From Streptomyces tubercidicus (GTDB lineage: Bacteria > Actinomycetota > Actinomycetes > Streptomycetales > Streptomycetaceae), in contig NZ_CP114205.1 of NCBI RefSeq assembly GCF_027497495.1, forward strand, positions 4,836,001 through 4,900,000: DNA of 64,000 bases, in the 5' to 3' direction. Numbering within the stretch: the stretch's first letter is position 1; the number at the start of each line of letters is the position of its first letter. The notes under the pieces are model-generated. The model was not told where the DNA came from and searched no databases. It saw nothing but the letters and a program-made list of their open reading frames with translations. Made by a program: the position numbers and the translations under genes. Below, one piece after another: positions 8,022-17,800 of the stretch.

Positions 8022-8046
8022 TTGACCCGTACCTCACGCAGGTACG
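8022..8046 (+). promoter_or_regulatory. Putative -35 box and palindromic operator of the methyltransferase gene
   Basis: TTGACC (8022-8027) is a good -35 hexamer, directly followed by the palindrome CGTACCT (8028-8034) - five bases - AGGTACG (8040-8046). A dyad right behind the -35 box is where a repressor would act. The methyltransferase start is 45 bases downstream. Confidence 0.4.
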
Positions 8047-8091
8047 CACCACTCACAGAGGCACCGCCCACGAATGCACCAGGAGGAAGAG

Positions 8092-9396
8092 ATGGGTGTG
8101 ATTGCCCAGAACGGCGGCGGCAGCGACAGGCTGCCAGAGGCAACAGGCATGGAAGAGCGCCCCGGCCTCAACGGGCTGGGGCGTGCCCTCATGGCGGCGG
8201 GTGTTCTCTCCCCGGACTGGGTCTCCGCCTACCTGGCCGTGCCCAGGTCGGCCGTACTGCCCGAGCTCATCTGGCCGTTCGACATGGCGGCCGGGCGCAG
8301 CGTGCCGGTGTCCCGTACGGAGAGCCCGGAGGTGTGGCGGGAATACGTGGATGCGGACGTTCCCGTCGTCACCCAGTGGGACGACGGAAAACGGTCCGGC
8401 GCCTCACCCGGTGAGGTGCCGACCAGTTCCGCATCGATGCCGTCGGTCGTCTTCCGGATGCTCCAGGACGTGGACCTGCACCCCGGGCACAAGGTCCTGG
8501 AGATCGGGGCCGCGACGCTGTGGAACGCGCTGCTCATGGCGCACCGTGCCGGGCCCGGGAACGTCACCACCATGGAGGTCGACGGGGCGCTGGCCGCCGC
8601 CGCCCGCGCCACGGCCGCGCGGTTCGGGAACTCCGTCCGCGTCCTCCACGGTGACGGGAGCCGGGGCCACCCGGAAGGCGCGCCGTACGACCGCATCATG
8701 GCGACGTGCGGCGTTCGGTCCGTTCCGTTCGCGTGGGTGGAGCAGTGCCGTCCCGGCGGGGTCATCGTGGCCCCGTGGGGGACGCACTACAGCCATGGTG
8801 ACGCGGTGGCCCGCCTGATGGTCGCGCCGGACGGGCAGAGCGCCGCCGGACGCTTCACGGGCCCCGTGGAGTTCATGAAGCTCCGCTCCCAGCGCCCGGC
8901 CGCCGTGGACCATTCCGCGTACGTCACGGGGAGCGTCGCGGACGGCGAGGAATCGTCCACGACGCTCACCGAGGCGGAGTTCCTCGGGGAGCGGTTCGGC
9001 CCCGAGGGGTTCGTCCTGGGCCTGCGCGTCCCCCGCTGCCTGCACGTCGTGGCGGACAAAGGCGATGGTGGGCGTCCGGTGTGGTTCTACGGGCTGGGGG
9101 ATGGGGTGAGCGGCGGGGTGGGCGACGGGCGGCCGAGCGATGGGCAGCCGAGCGATGAGCTGAGCGACGGGGCGCGCGACGCGTCCTGGGCGTGCGTGCT
9201 GTTCCGGGACGGGGACACCGCCCGCGTCTGGCAGTCCGGCCCTCGCCGTCTGTGGGACGAGGTGGAGGACGCCTTCCACTGGTGGGAGGGGCGGGGGAGG
9301 CCCGAGCACACCCGGTTCGGCCTGACCGTGACGGCCGAGGGTGAACGGGTGTGGCTGGACGACCCGGCCGACTCCTGGGCGCTGACGGGGCCGTGA
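8092..9396 (+). CDS. Protein-L-isoaspartate methyltransferase-like (PCMT/FxLD-type) protein with degenerate SAM loop
   Basis: A 434-aa protein of the PCMT-like group that includes the methyltransferases of ATP-grasp and FxLD peptide systems. Matching segments are LIWPFDMAAGRSVPVSR, VFRMLQDVDLHPGHKVLEIG, TTMEVDGALAAAAR, APYDRIMATCGVRSVPFAW and RPGGVIVAPWGT. The SAM-binding loop, usually GTGTG, reads GAATL at residues 139-143, so cofactor binding may be lost or changed. Residues about 325-350 form a low-complexity DG/SD repeat. ATG 8092 is chosen because AGGAGG sits just upstream. I found no obvious FxLD precursor peptide or lanthionine enzyme next to it. Confidence 0.8.
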   Translation: MGVIAQNGGGSDRLPEATGMEERPGLNGLGRALMAAGVLSPDWVSAYLAVPRSAVLPELIWPFDMAAGRSVPVSRTESPEVWREYVDADVPVVTQWDDGKRSGASPGEVPTSSASMPSVVFRMLQDVDLHPGHKVLEIGAATLWNALLMAHRAGPGNVTTMEVDGALAAAARATAARFGNSVRVLHGDGSRGHPEGAPYDRIMATCGVRSVPFAWVEQCRPGGVIVAPWGTHYSHGDAVARLMVAPDGQSAAGRFTGPVEFMKLRSQRPAAVDHSAYVTGSVADGEESSTTLTEAEFLGERFGPEGFVLGLRVPRCLHVVADKGDGGRPVWFYGLGDGVSGGVGDGRPSDGQPSDELSDGARDASWACVLFRDGDTARVWQSGPRRLWDEVEDAFHWWEGRGRPEHTRFGLTVTAEGERVWLDDPADSWALTGP

Positions 9397-9521
9397 GGGG
9401 GCGCTGGCGGGGCCATGGATGTCCCGGAACTGGCGCGAGTTGTCAGCCCACTTGAGCACGTTCCACGCCGGGAAGACGGATCGGTCCGCCCGGTACCCAC
9501 CGCCCGTAGACTCCGGGCCCT

Positions 9522-9602
9522 ATGCGACGAGTTCGGCCCCCGAGGCGCGACCACCGCGTGGCCGCGCTGGGGGCGGAGATCGCCGCGCTGAGCACGCCGT
9601 GA
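9522..9602 (+). CDS. Possible leaderless 26-aa micro-ORF
   Basis: TAGACT at 9507-9512 resembles a -10 box, and nine bases later an ATG opens 26 codons ending in TGA at 9600-9602. The peptide is Arg-rich at first (MRRVRPPRRDHR) and then helical (VAALGAEIAAL). A strong hairpin follows six bases after the stop. It could be a real micro-gene, a small RNA, or the remnant start of a lost gene. There is no homology that I recognise. Confidence 0.3.
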   Translation: MRRVRPPRRDHRVAALGAEIAALSTP

Positions 9603-9607
9603 CGAGA

Positions 9608-9632
9608 GGGCGGGCCTCCTGGCGGCCCGCCC
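9608..9632. terminator. Bidirectional hairpin between convergent units
   Basis: A perfect 9-bp inverted repeat, GGGCGGGCC at 9608-9616 and GGCCCGCCC at 9624-9632, with a seven-base loop. It lies between the rightward methyltransferase and micro-ORF and the leftward hydrolase ending at 9657. Confidence 0.7.
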
Positions 9633-9656
9633 GCCGCTGAGACGTCGGCAGCGGCG

Positions 9657-10415
9657 CTACGCCGCGCCCCCACCCCCGCCGGCCGCCGCCAGCACCCCCG
9701 CCACCAGCCGCCCCGCCCGTACCGCATGCTCGGCCGTCGTCGGGAGGCAGCGGTCCGCCGCCGGGTCGTACGCGGTCATGGTCACGCCCGCGTGGTCGGT
9801 GTCGGTCTCCTGGAGGGTCGTCGCCCGGCCCGCGGCGCGTAGGGCCTCGGTGAGGTCGCGGGAGTAACGGGCGTCCAGGACGGTGTCGCGGGTGCCGTGG
9901 ACGAGATGGACCGGTACGCCCGGGTCGCGGCCCGCGGCGAGGTCGTCCAGCGGGGCGGTGCCGGTGGTCCGCGCCAGCAGGTCGTAGCGGCCCGCGACAC
10001 CCACCACCGCCCTCGGCCGCCACCCCGCCACGCTCTCGGGCCACAGCGCGACCCCCAGCGCGGCCCCGGCCCCCGCCGACCACCCGGCCAGTACGAGCGA
10101 CTCCCCGTCGCCGCCCAGCCCGCCCGCTTCCTTCCGGGCGAAGGACAGGGACTCCAGCAGATGTGACCGGCCGCCGTCCGCCGCGTCCGAGCGCCAGTCC
10201 GGTACGAGGACCAGCAGCCCGCGCGCCGCCGCCGTCCGCGCCAGCGGTTCGAGCACATCCCGCTCGTCGGGGCCGAGGCCGTGCCAGAGCAGCACGGTGG
10301 GCGCCGCGCCGGACGCCCCGGCCGGACGGTGGACGTCCAGTTGCTTGCCGCTCGGCCCGTAAACCAGCCCGCGTACTGTCTCCGTCTCCACTGCCATGCC
10401 CATGTCCGGTGCCAT
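9657..10415 (-). CDS. Alpha/beta hydrolase (dienelactone hydrolase-like)
   Basis: A 252-aa serine hydrolase. The nucleophile elbow is GWSAG within LVLAGWSAGAGAAL, the oxyanion strand is PTVLLWHGLGPDE, the acid is in VHGTRDTVL, and the likely catalytic histidine is in TDTDHAGV near residue 213. There is no signal peptide. The substrate is unknown; members of this group act on esters, lactones or peptides. A Gly/Ala-rich tail ends the protein. The membrane protein gene upstream on the same strand ends 31 bp before this start, so they may form a two-gene unit. Confidence 0.85.
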   Translation of the reverse strand: MAPDMGMAVETETVRGLVYGPSGKQLDVHRPAGASGAAPTVLLWHGLGPDERDVLEPLARTAAARGLLVLVPDWRSDAADGGRSHLLESLSFARKEAGGLGGDGESLVLAGWSAGAGAALGVALWPESVAGWRPRAVVGVAGRYDLLARTTGTAPLDDLAAGRDPGVPVHLVHGTRDTVLDARYSRDLTEALRAAGRATTLQETDTDHAGVTMTAYDPAADRCLPTTAEHAVRAGRLVAGVLAAAGGGGGAA

Positions 10416-10446
10416 GACGGCACGTTACAACGGCGAGCCGGATCCC

Positions 10447-10887
10447 TCAGCTGCCCACGATGCCCAGCGACACCACCCAGGACAGGACCAGCAGACACGG
10501 CGCCGCCAGCAGGCATCCCCAGCCCACTGTGCCCCTGCTGCCCATCCCCACCACCGCCAGGAGGGCGGCCACGAAGGCGGCGCCGACCGGCAGGCCGCCG
10601 ACGATCTGCTGGGCGCTCGCGGAGCAGATCGTGCGGGCGTCCTTCTCGGTGCAGCTGTCGCTCGCCATTACCAGCAGCGGCGCGAACAGCCCGGTCACCC
10701 CGGCGAACGCCAGCACCAGCAGGCTGACGACGATGCGGCCCACGGTGGAAGCTGTCCCCGAACCTGTCCCTGAACCTGTCTCCGAACCTGTCTCCGAACC
10801 TGTCACCGAACCTGTCACCGACGGTGCCGCGTCGTGCACGGGAGTGCCGGATGCCGGAAGGGGCGTCGGAGCCTGGTCGTTGATCAT
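10447..10887 (-). CDS. Small membrane protein with Thr/Gly/Ser repeat linker
   Basis: A 146-aa protein. The N-terminal 45 residues contain a TGSETGSGTG repeat encoded by 12-bp tandem units. Three hydrophobic segments follow (about 49-74, 91-111 and 119-143), separated by a loop with two cysteines (DSCTEKDARTICSA) that could form an extracellular disulphide. I chose ATG 10887; a TAGCGT box lies about ten bases upstream, so translation may be leaderless. The function is unknown. Confidence 0.7.
   Translation of the reverse strand: MINDQAPTPLPASGTPVHDAAPSVTGSVTGSETGSETGSGTGSGTASTVGRIVVSLLVLAFAGVTGLFAPLLVMASDSCTEKDARTICSASAQQIVGGLPVGAAFVAALLAVVGMGSRGTVGWGCLLAAPCLLVLSWVVSLGIVGS
10752..10822. repeat. 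12-bp tandem repeat inside a membrane protein gene
   Basis: Six units of CTGTCnCCGAAC or close variants, head to tail; the last is incomplete. Being a multiple of three, copy changes keep the frame and only lengthen or shorten the Thr/Gly/Ser linker of the leftward membrane protein. Confidence 0.85.
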
Positions 10888-11124
10888 GCGGCCCACGCTA
10901 GGACCGCCCGCAGCCCCCGCCATCAGTACGGATACTCAGCTCCGGGCGGGCCGCATACCCATCCCGGGCGGGCCGCGTCTCCATCCCGAGCGGGCCCCGG
11001 CCCCACCCGAGCCGACCGTAGCCCCACCCGAGTGGACTCCATCCCCATCCCGGACGGGCCCCAGCACGCCACCCCCCGAGCGGCCTCCCCTCCCCACCCG
11101 ACCGGCTCCCCTCCCCCCGCCGAC

Positions 11125-11130
11125 TAGGCT
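11125..11130 (+). promoter_or_regulatory. -10 box of the ABC-F gene
   Basis: TAGGCT lies 48 bases before the ABC-F start, in the form often seen for Streptomyces vegetative promoters. No clear -35 hexamer is visible. The short leader contains AGGAG just before ATG 11178. Confidence 0.45.
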
Positions 11131-11177
11131 GGGAAGGTCGCCCGATGTGAACCGCAGGGATGAAACGCAGGAGTGAG

Positions 11178-12980
<1,803 letters not shown>

Positions 12981-13053
12981 GGGGAGTCGGGAGCGTAGGG
13001 GCGGGCGCTCGGAGACGGGCGCTCGATGACGGGCGGGACGCTACTGACCTCTA

Positions 13054-13124
13054 GAGCGACGCCGGTCGCCGTACGGTCACCGCGGCGCATCGACGTGGTG
13101 ACCGTACGGCGCTCAGCGTCGCTC
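13054..13124. terminator. Large composite inverted repeat between convergent genes
   Basis: An inner perfect 15-bp arm pair (13067-13081 and 13097-13111, CGCCGTACGGTCACC and its complement) is framed by an outer 9-bp pair (GAGCGACGC 13054-13062, GCGTCGCTC 13116-13124). The whole can fold into one long stem. It lies between the ABC-F gene and the leftward gene at 13198 and probably ends both transcripts. Confidence 0.8.
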
Positions 13125-13197
13125 CGGGAGTTGCTCCGCGCGCAGCGCTGAGCTGAGGGGTCCGACTACAGCAGATTGCAACAAGTTGCAGGGCGAA

Positions 13198-14121
13198 TCA
13201 CAGCGGTTTCCTGACCTCACCGCGAATCTTGCCCGCCTTATCGGCGAATTCCTGAAGGTCTACGGAACGCGGATCCTTCGACAGCGCCGAAGCATCGGTT
13301 TCGACGACATTCCCGCTCGTACTGGAATCAGCCCAGACGCAGAACGGCATTGTCACCTTCTGCCCCATATCTGTCTTCACATCCACACCACACGTGAGCG
13401 GATCTCCACCCCCACTGGGCGTGAACTCCTCATCCATCACGACGGCTTCCGTCTTACCATCCCGCGTCATCCCACGGATGGTGTGGTCGACGGCCTTCTC
13501 GGGATCATCAATGACCCCGTAGAGCCCCAGCATCACCAGCGACTTGGTCCCGGACGAGTACTGCCCGCCCACTGCCTTGACGCCGTGAGCGCCGGCCCCG
13601 TCTTGCGGCACCGCATCGCTGGCCTGCTGGGATATGTCCTTGGCGAGCTTGTACTCCCCACCCGCCAGCGTCTTCGGCACCGTAATCCGGTACTTCGGCC
13701 CCGCGTCGGCCCCGCCGGACGAACTCCCTCCACCCCGGATCCCCGCATTCGACGCCACCGTCCCCAACACCAGCACCCCGGCGATAGCCCCAAGAATCCC
13801 CCACGCTTTCCCGGCCTTCGACTTGGGCGGTATGGGCGGGGGCATGCCTGGCCCCCCATACCCAAAGGGGGGCGCCTGCTGCGGCATCCCGTAGGGGCCG
13901 GGCTGTTGGCCGTACGGCGCCGGTCCGGCGGGGTGGGGCTGCTGTCCGTAGGGCGCGGCTCCGCCGGGTCCGGGGTGAGCCTGCTGCCCATACGGCCCCG
14001 GCCCGCCAGGAGCGCCCCCGGGCGGATACCCGCCCGGCTGTCCGGGCTGCGGCATCCCTTGCGGAGCACCGTAACCGGGCGCTTGCCCGTAACCACCTGG
14101 CGGCTGTTGTGGAGTGGTCAT
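13198..14121 (-). CDS. Pro/Gly-rich single-pass membrane protein
   Basis: A 307-aa protein. Residues 1-98 are rich in Pro, Gly, Gln and Tyr (GYGQAPGYGAPQG type), followed by a lysine stop (PPKSKAGKAW) and one membrane segment (about 107-127, GILGAIAGVLVLGTV). Residues 130-307 form an extracytoplasmic domain with YRITVPKTLAGGEYKLAKD, a strand-rich centre and two cysteines (LTCGVDVK, MPFCVWAD). The layout is common among streptomycete envelope proteins of unknown function. It may have arisen with the polymorphic-toxin locus upstream, but it has its own promoter space. Confidence 0.8.
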   Translation of the reverse strand: MTTPQQPPGGYGQAPGYGAPQGMPQPGQPGGYPPGGAPGGPGPYGQQAHPGPGGAAPYGQQPHPAGPAPYGQQPGPYGMPQQAPPFGYGGPGMPPPIPPKSKAGKAWGILGAIAGVLVLGTVASNAGIRGGGSSSGGADAGPKYRITVPKTLAGGEYKLAKDISQQASDAVPQDGAGAHGVKAVGGQYSSGTKSLVMLGLYGVIDDPEKAVDHTIRGMTRDGKTEAVVMDEEFTPSGGGDPLTCGVDVKTDMGQKVTMPFCVWADSSTSGNVVETDASALSKDPRSVDLQEFADKAGKIRGEVRKPL

Positions 14122-14463
14122 TTATCCCTTTCCCCTCTATGGCACGGACGAAATCCCGAACGGGGACTTTTTGAGGAATCTGGCTTCACCCGAGGCTCGC
14201 TTTCCAATAATGCGTCGACAACTTCCGGCGACTGGTAGCGCATGCGTCGTCGGCATTGACATGCCGCGTCGCGATCTTAGGGTGGCGCGGCACGACCTGA
14301 ACACGTGATGGTTTGGCGAGAGTTGACGAAGCATGAGCAGGGGGGCTCCTGCCGTCGGCGCCCAGGGATGGTGGGATTATGGCGCATGCCAGGGCCTGTT
14401 CACGGGGCTGATCGCGAATTCTTGGAGGGTGTTATTGTGATGAGTTCGAGTCGTTGGTGAGTG
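14122..14463. other. 342-bp non-coding gap with lower GC
   Basis: No convincing gene on either strand. On the minus strand it is downstream of the immunity candidate and upstream of the membrane protein, so it must hold the latter's promoter. A GGAGGG followed by ATG near 14440 leads to only six codons. Base composition is lower in GC than the backbone, as in the adjoining toxin tip, which fits imported DNA. Confidence 0.5.
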
Positions 14464-14826
14464 CTACCCCAGTGGCATGTTTCTAGCAAGCTCGGAAATT
14501 CGTTCCTTTCCGAATGCTTCCATGTCGCGCACGGAAATAATCCGAGTTTCGGAGCGCTCCAAGAGGACAAGGCAGATGCTCGCCACGCCTTCTAGGAGTA
14601 TCCTCAATGCGGGATTAGCTGTATCTCTGTGTCGATGGATCAAAATGGTCGTGAATTGGAGAAAATCCCCCTTGTTGATCTCGCATTCATCGTCGACGAT
14701 TGGCCCGATCCCCGTTTTCTGGTCAAGTAGTTTGGATAGGGCGAGCGCCTGTCCGATGAAGGCATTTGCTACCAGATTGGAAGGATTCCATACGTCTCGG
14801 TCATCGATCCGGAAAAAGCAACTCAT
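14464..14826 (-). CDS. Candidate immunity protein of the RHS toxin
   Basis: A 120-aa acidic cytosolic protein (FFRIDDRDVWNPSNLVANAF, FLQFTTILIHRHRDTANPAL, SICLVLLERSE). I do not recognise the family. Its start overlaps the RHS stop by one base (TAATG), so it is translationally coupled as expected for an immunity gene. Its base composition is clearly lower in GC than the rest of the window and matches the 3' tip of the RHS gene. The call therefore rests on position and composition: an unrelated cargo gene is possible. Confidence 0.65.
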   Translation of the reverse strand: MSCFFRIDDRDVWNPSNLVANAFIGQALALSKLLDQKTGIGPIVDDECEINKGDFLQFTTILIHRHRDTANPALRILLEGVASICLVLLERSETRIISVRDMEAFGKERISELARNMPLG

Positions 14827-17800
14827 TAACTATTCCACCTGATCCTCACGTCGACGCCGGGGTTACTTCCACGCCAGGTTTGCACGGCCTCCTCCACTGC
14901 TGCCCTGAATGCTGGTGTCGCCCCTGGTTCTGTAAAATGGAGGCCGATCGGGGAGTCTTCCCACCCGGGTAGATGGCTTCTTGCTCTGAGGTACGAGTCA
15001 AGCTTCTTGAGAACATGCTTGTCAGTCCATGGCTCAACCTTCATATTCGGGTTTTGCCCCGTTGCGGTCTTTTCTTCCCAGAGTACTCCATTCTCGATCT
15101 TGTCGATATCTGTGATGGTGTCCGACCAGTCGTGAGGGTTATCGACGATGTAGTTCGTGTCTCCTTCAATCGGCGGCCGGTGCCGATTGGTGACCCCGTC
15201 TCCAGGATCGCAGTCGAGTCCGAGTGGGTCGATCCATGTGTGGGGATTGAGGACGTACGATGCCGGGTTCGGTGCAGGGGATAGTCCCAACGGGTCGGGG
15301 CTAATGTACCGCGCGGTGGCGGGGTCGTAGTGTCGGTGGAAATTGTAATGAAGCTGCGTCTCGGGATCGAAATATTGACCGGGGAAACGCAGAGGTGTGT
15401 ACCCGTCGGCATGGGTGTTCCAGGTGGTGGCCCCCCAAAGGCTACTCTGTGCGCGCCAAGCGAGGGAGCCGCCTTCATTTACGAGTTCGGTGGGGGAGCC
15501 TACAAGGTCGGTGATAATAGCAAAGAAGCGCCGGTCGATGATGTTTTGTGGGGAATGCGACAGGTCTGTGGATTTAATTTCACTCTGAGTCAGTGGACTC
15601 ATTCCATTGTGATCCCAGGTGAGGGTGATGTTCTGTGAAGACCCTGCGCAGTGGGAGTTTTGTTCGGCGATCTTGGGGCCGTCCCAGGTAAAGTCTGTTT
15701 GCTCCGCTATTTCCGATGTGCCGGTCGCGAGGCGTTGTTTGGATATTCGACGGCCGGATGGGTCGTAGAGGTAGCGCCAGATCGTTCCGTCAGGTGTCGT
15801 GACGCTGATGAGCCGGTCTTCTGTGTTCCAGGTGTAGTACCAGGTGTCGGGCTTGCGTGAAAGACGGGTCTTTTGGCGGAGCGAAGCGCGGCCGAGGGAA
15901 TCGTATTCGTAGCGGATGGCGCCGGCTTGGGTGACGCGCGTGCCCGTGTAGGTGCGGTCCCCTCGGGCTGAAGGGTTGGCATGGCGGTCGGGCCAGGTGG
16001 CGCGGGTTTGGTTGCCGGCTTTGTCGTAGGCGTAGGTTTCGGTCCAATTGTTGGCGTGGACGGCAGTGACACGACCGGCGTGGTCGAGGTCGAAGGTGCG
16101 GCGCCCGGTGTGGGAATCCTCAATGGCGCTCAGGTTGCCGTCGGGTCGGTAGGTGTAGCCCCGGTGGAGGAGCATTGCCTCGTTGACGGCAAGGTTTGGC
16201 GCAGGGGCTACGCCTGGTGGGGCCTGCACGGTCTCAGCACCTGTGCTGGTGAGAGTGCGGGTGGCGAGGCGGCCAGTCGGATCCCACGTGTGGGTGAGGG
16301 CGAGGTTGTCGCCAATGGCGCGAGTGTGTTCTTGTCCTGCGACGTCGTGATCGAAGGTGAGGATATGGCCGGCGACGTCCATGGCGGTCCGGTTGCCGGC
16401 GGCGTCGTAGGTGTACCGGGTGGTGTGGCCGGTGGGGGTGGTGCGGGAGGTGCGGCGGCTCAAGGCGTCGTAGGTGAACGTCATGGTGCGGCCGTTGACT
16501 GTTTCGGTAGTGACTAGGCCGAGGACATCTCGGGTGTAGGTGACGCTGGCGTCGGGGTTTGCCGCTTGGAGGAGATTGCCGTTGGTGTCGTGGGTGTAGG
16601 TGGTCATCAGGCCCGCGGCGTTCTTCTCGGTGATGCGGCCGAGGGTGTCGCGCCGGTAGGTGGTGACCTCGCCGAGCGCGTTGCTGCGGGAGGCCAGTTG
16701 CCCTGCGGCGTCATGGGCGTAGGCGAGGACGCGGTCGTCGAAGTCGGTCTCGGATATGAGGCGACCGGCTCCGTCGTACGCATAGTTCCAGGTCAGGCCC
16801 TGGGGATTGGTTACCTGGGTGAGGCGGAGTTCGGTGTCGTGGGTGAACTCGTGGCGGACGCCGTCGGGGGCGGTTCGGGCCGTGAGGAGGTCGAAGTGAG
16901 TGTATTCGTAGCGGGTGGTCTGGCCGATGGCGTCGGTGTGGGTGAGGCGGTTGCCTTCGCCGTCGTAGGTCCACTCCTCGGTGGCGCCGGTGGCGTCGAT
17001 TCGGGCAGCTAGCTTTCCTTCCACCGTCCACACCATGTGCGTCGTCTCGCCGAGGGGGTCCGTGACCGAGGTGGTGCGGCCGAAGGCGTCACGGCGGTAG
17101 TGGGTCACCGCGCCGAGGGGGTCGGTGACCGAGATCGGCAGGCCGGCCTTGTCGCAGTAGAGGTGGGTGGTGTTGCCCAAGGCGTCGGTGACGGCGGCGA
17201 TGTGGCCGCGCTCGTCGTGGGTGTAGGTGGTGGTGGCTCCGGCAGGGTCCGTGGTCGAGGTCCGGTTGCCGTGGGCGTTGTACGTGTGGCGCCAGGTGGT
17301 GCCGTCCGGGCCGGTGACGGCCAGCGGGTTGCCGTCGGCGTCGTAGGTCGTGGTGGAGCGGCTGCCGTCGGGGAGGACGACGCTCAGCGGGCGGCCCTCG
17401 TCGTCGTAGTCGATGTGGGTGGTGCGGCCCAGGGGGTCGGTTGTCGACAGGACGCGGTGTTTGGTGTCGCGGACGGTGCGGGTGGTGGCGCCGGTGGGGT
17501 CGGTGGTCGCGATGATCTGGTGGCGTTCGTTGACCAGGTAAGTCGTGAGCTCGCCGAGGGAGTTGTGGTGGAGATTGGTGCGCAGTCCGGTGACGGGGTC
17601 GGGGGCGCCCCAGGAGAAGGCGCCGCGCAGGTGTCCTGCGATGCCGCTCTGTGAGGTGCAGCGGTCCTGGTCGTCGTAGACGTAGGTGTAGCTGCTGTTG
17701 TTGGTGTCGGTCCAGGACGTGATCCGGCCGTGGTCGTCGTAGGTGAAGCGGAGGGGCAGGCCGGAGGAGTTGGTGGTGGTGATGAGATTGCCGGCGTCGT

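Noticed and set aside
7184..9656. FxLD-type lanthipeptide precursor near the PCMT-like methyltransferase
   Set aside because: I looked at short frames on both strands; none has an FxLD leader followed by a Cys/Ser/Thr-rich core.
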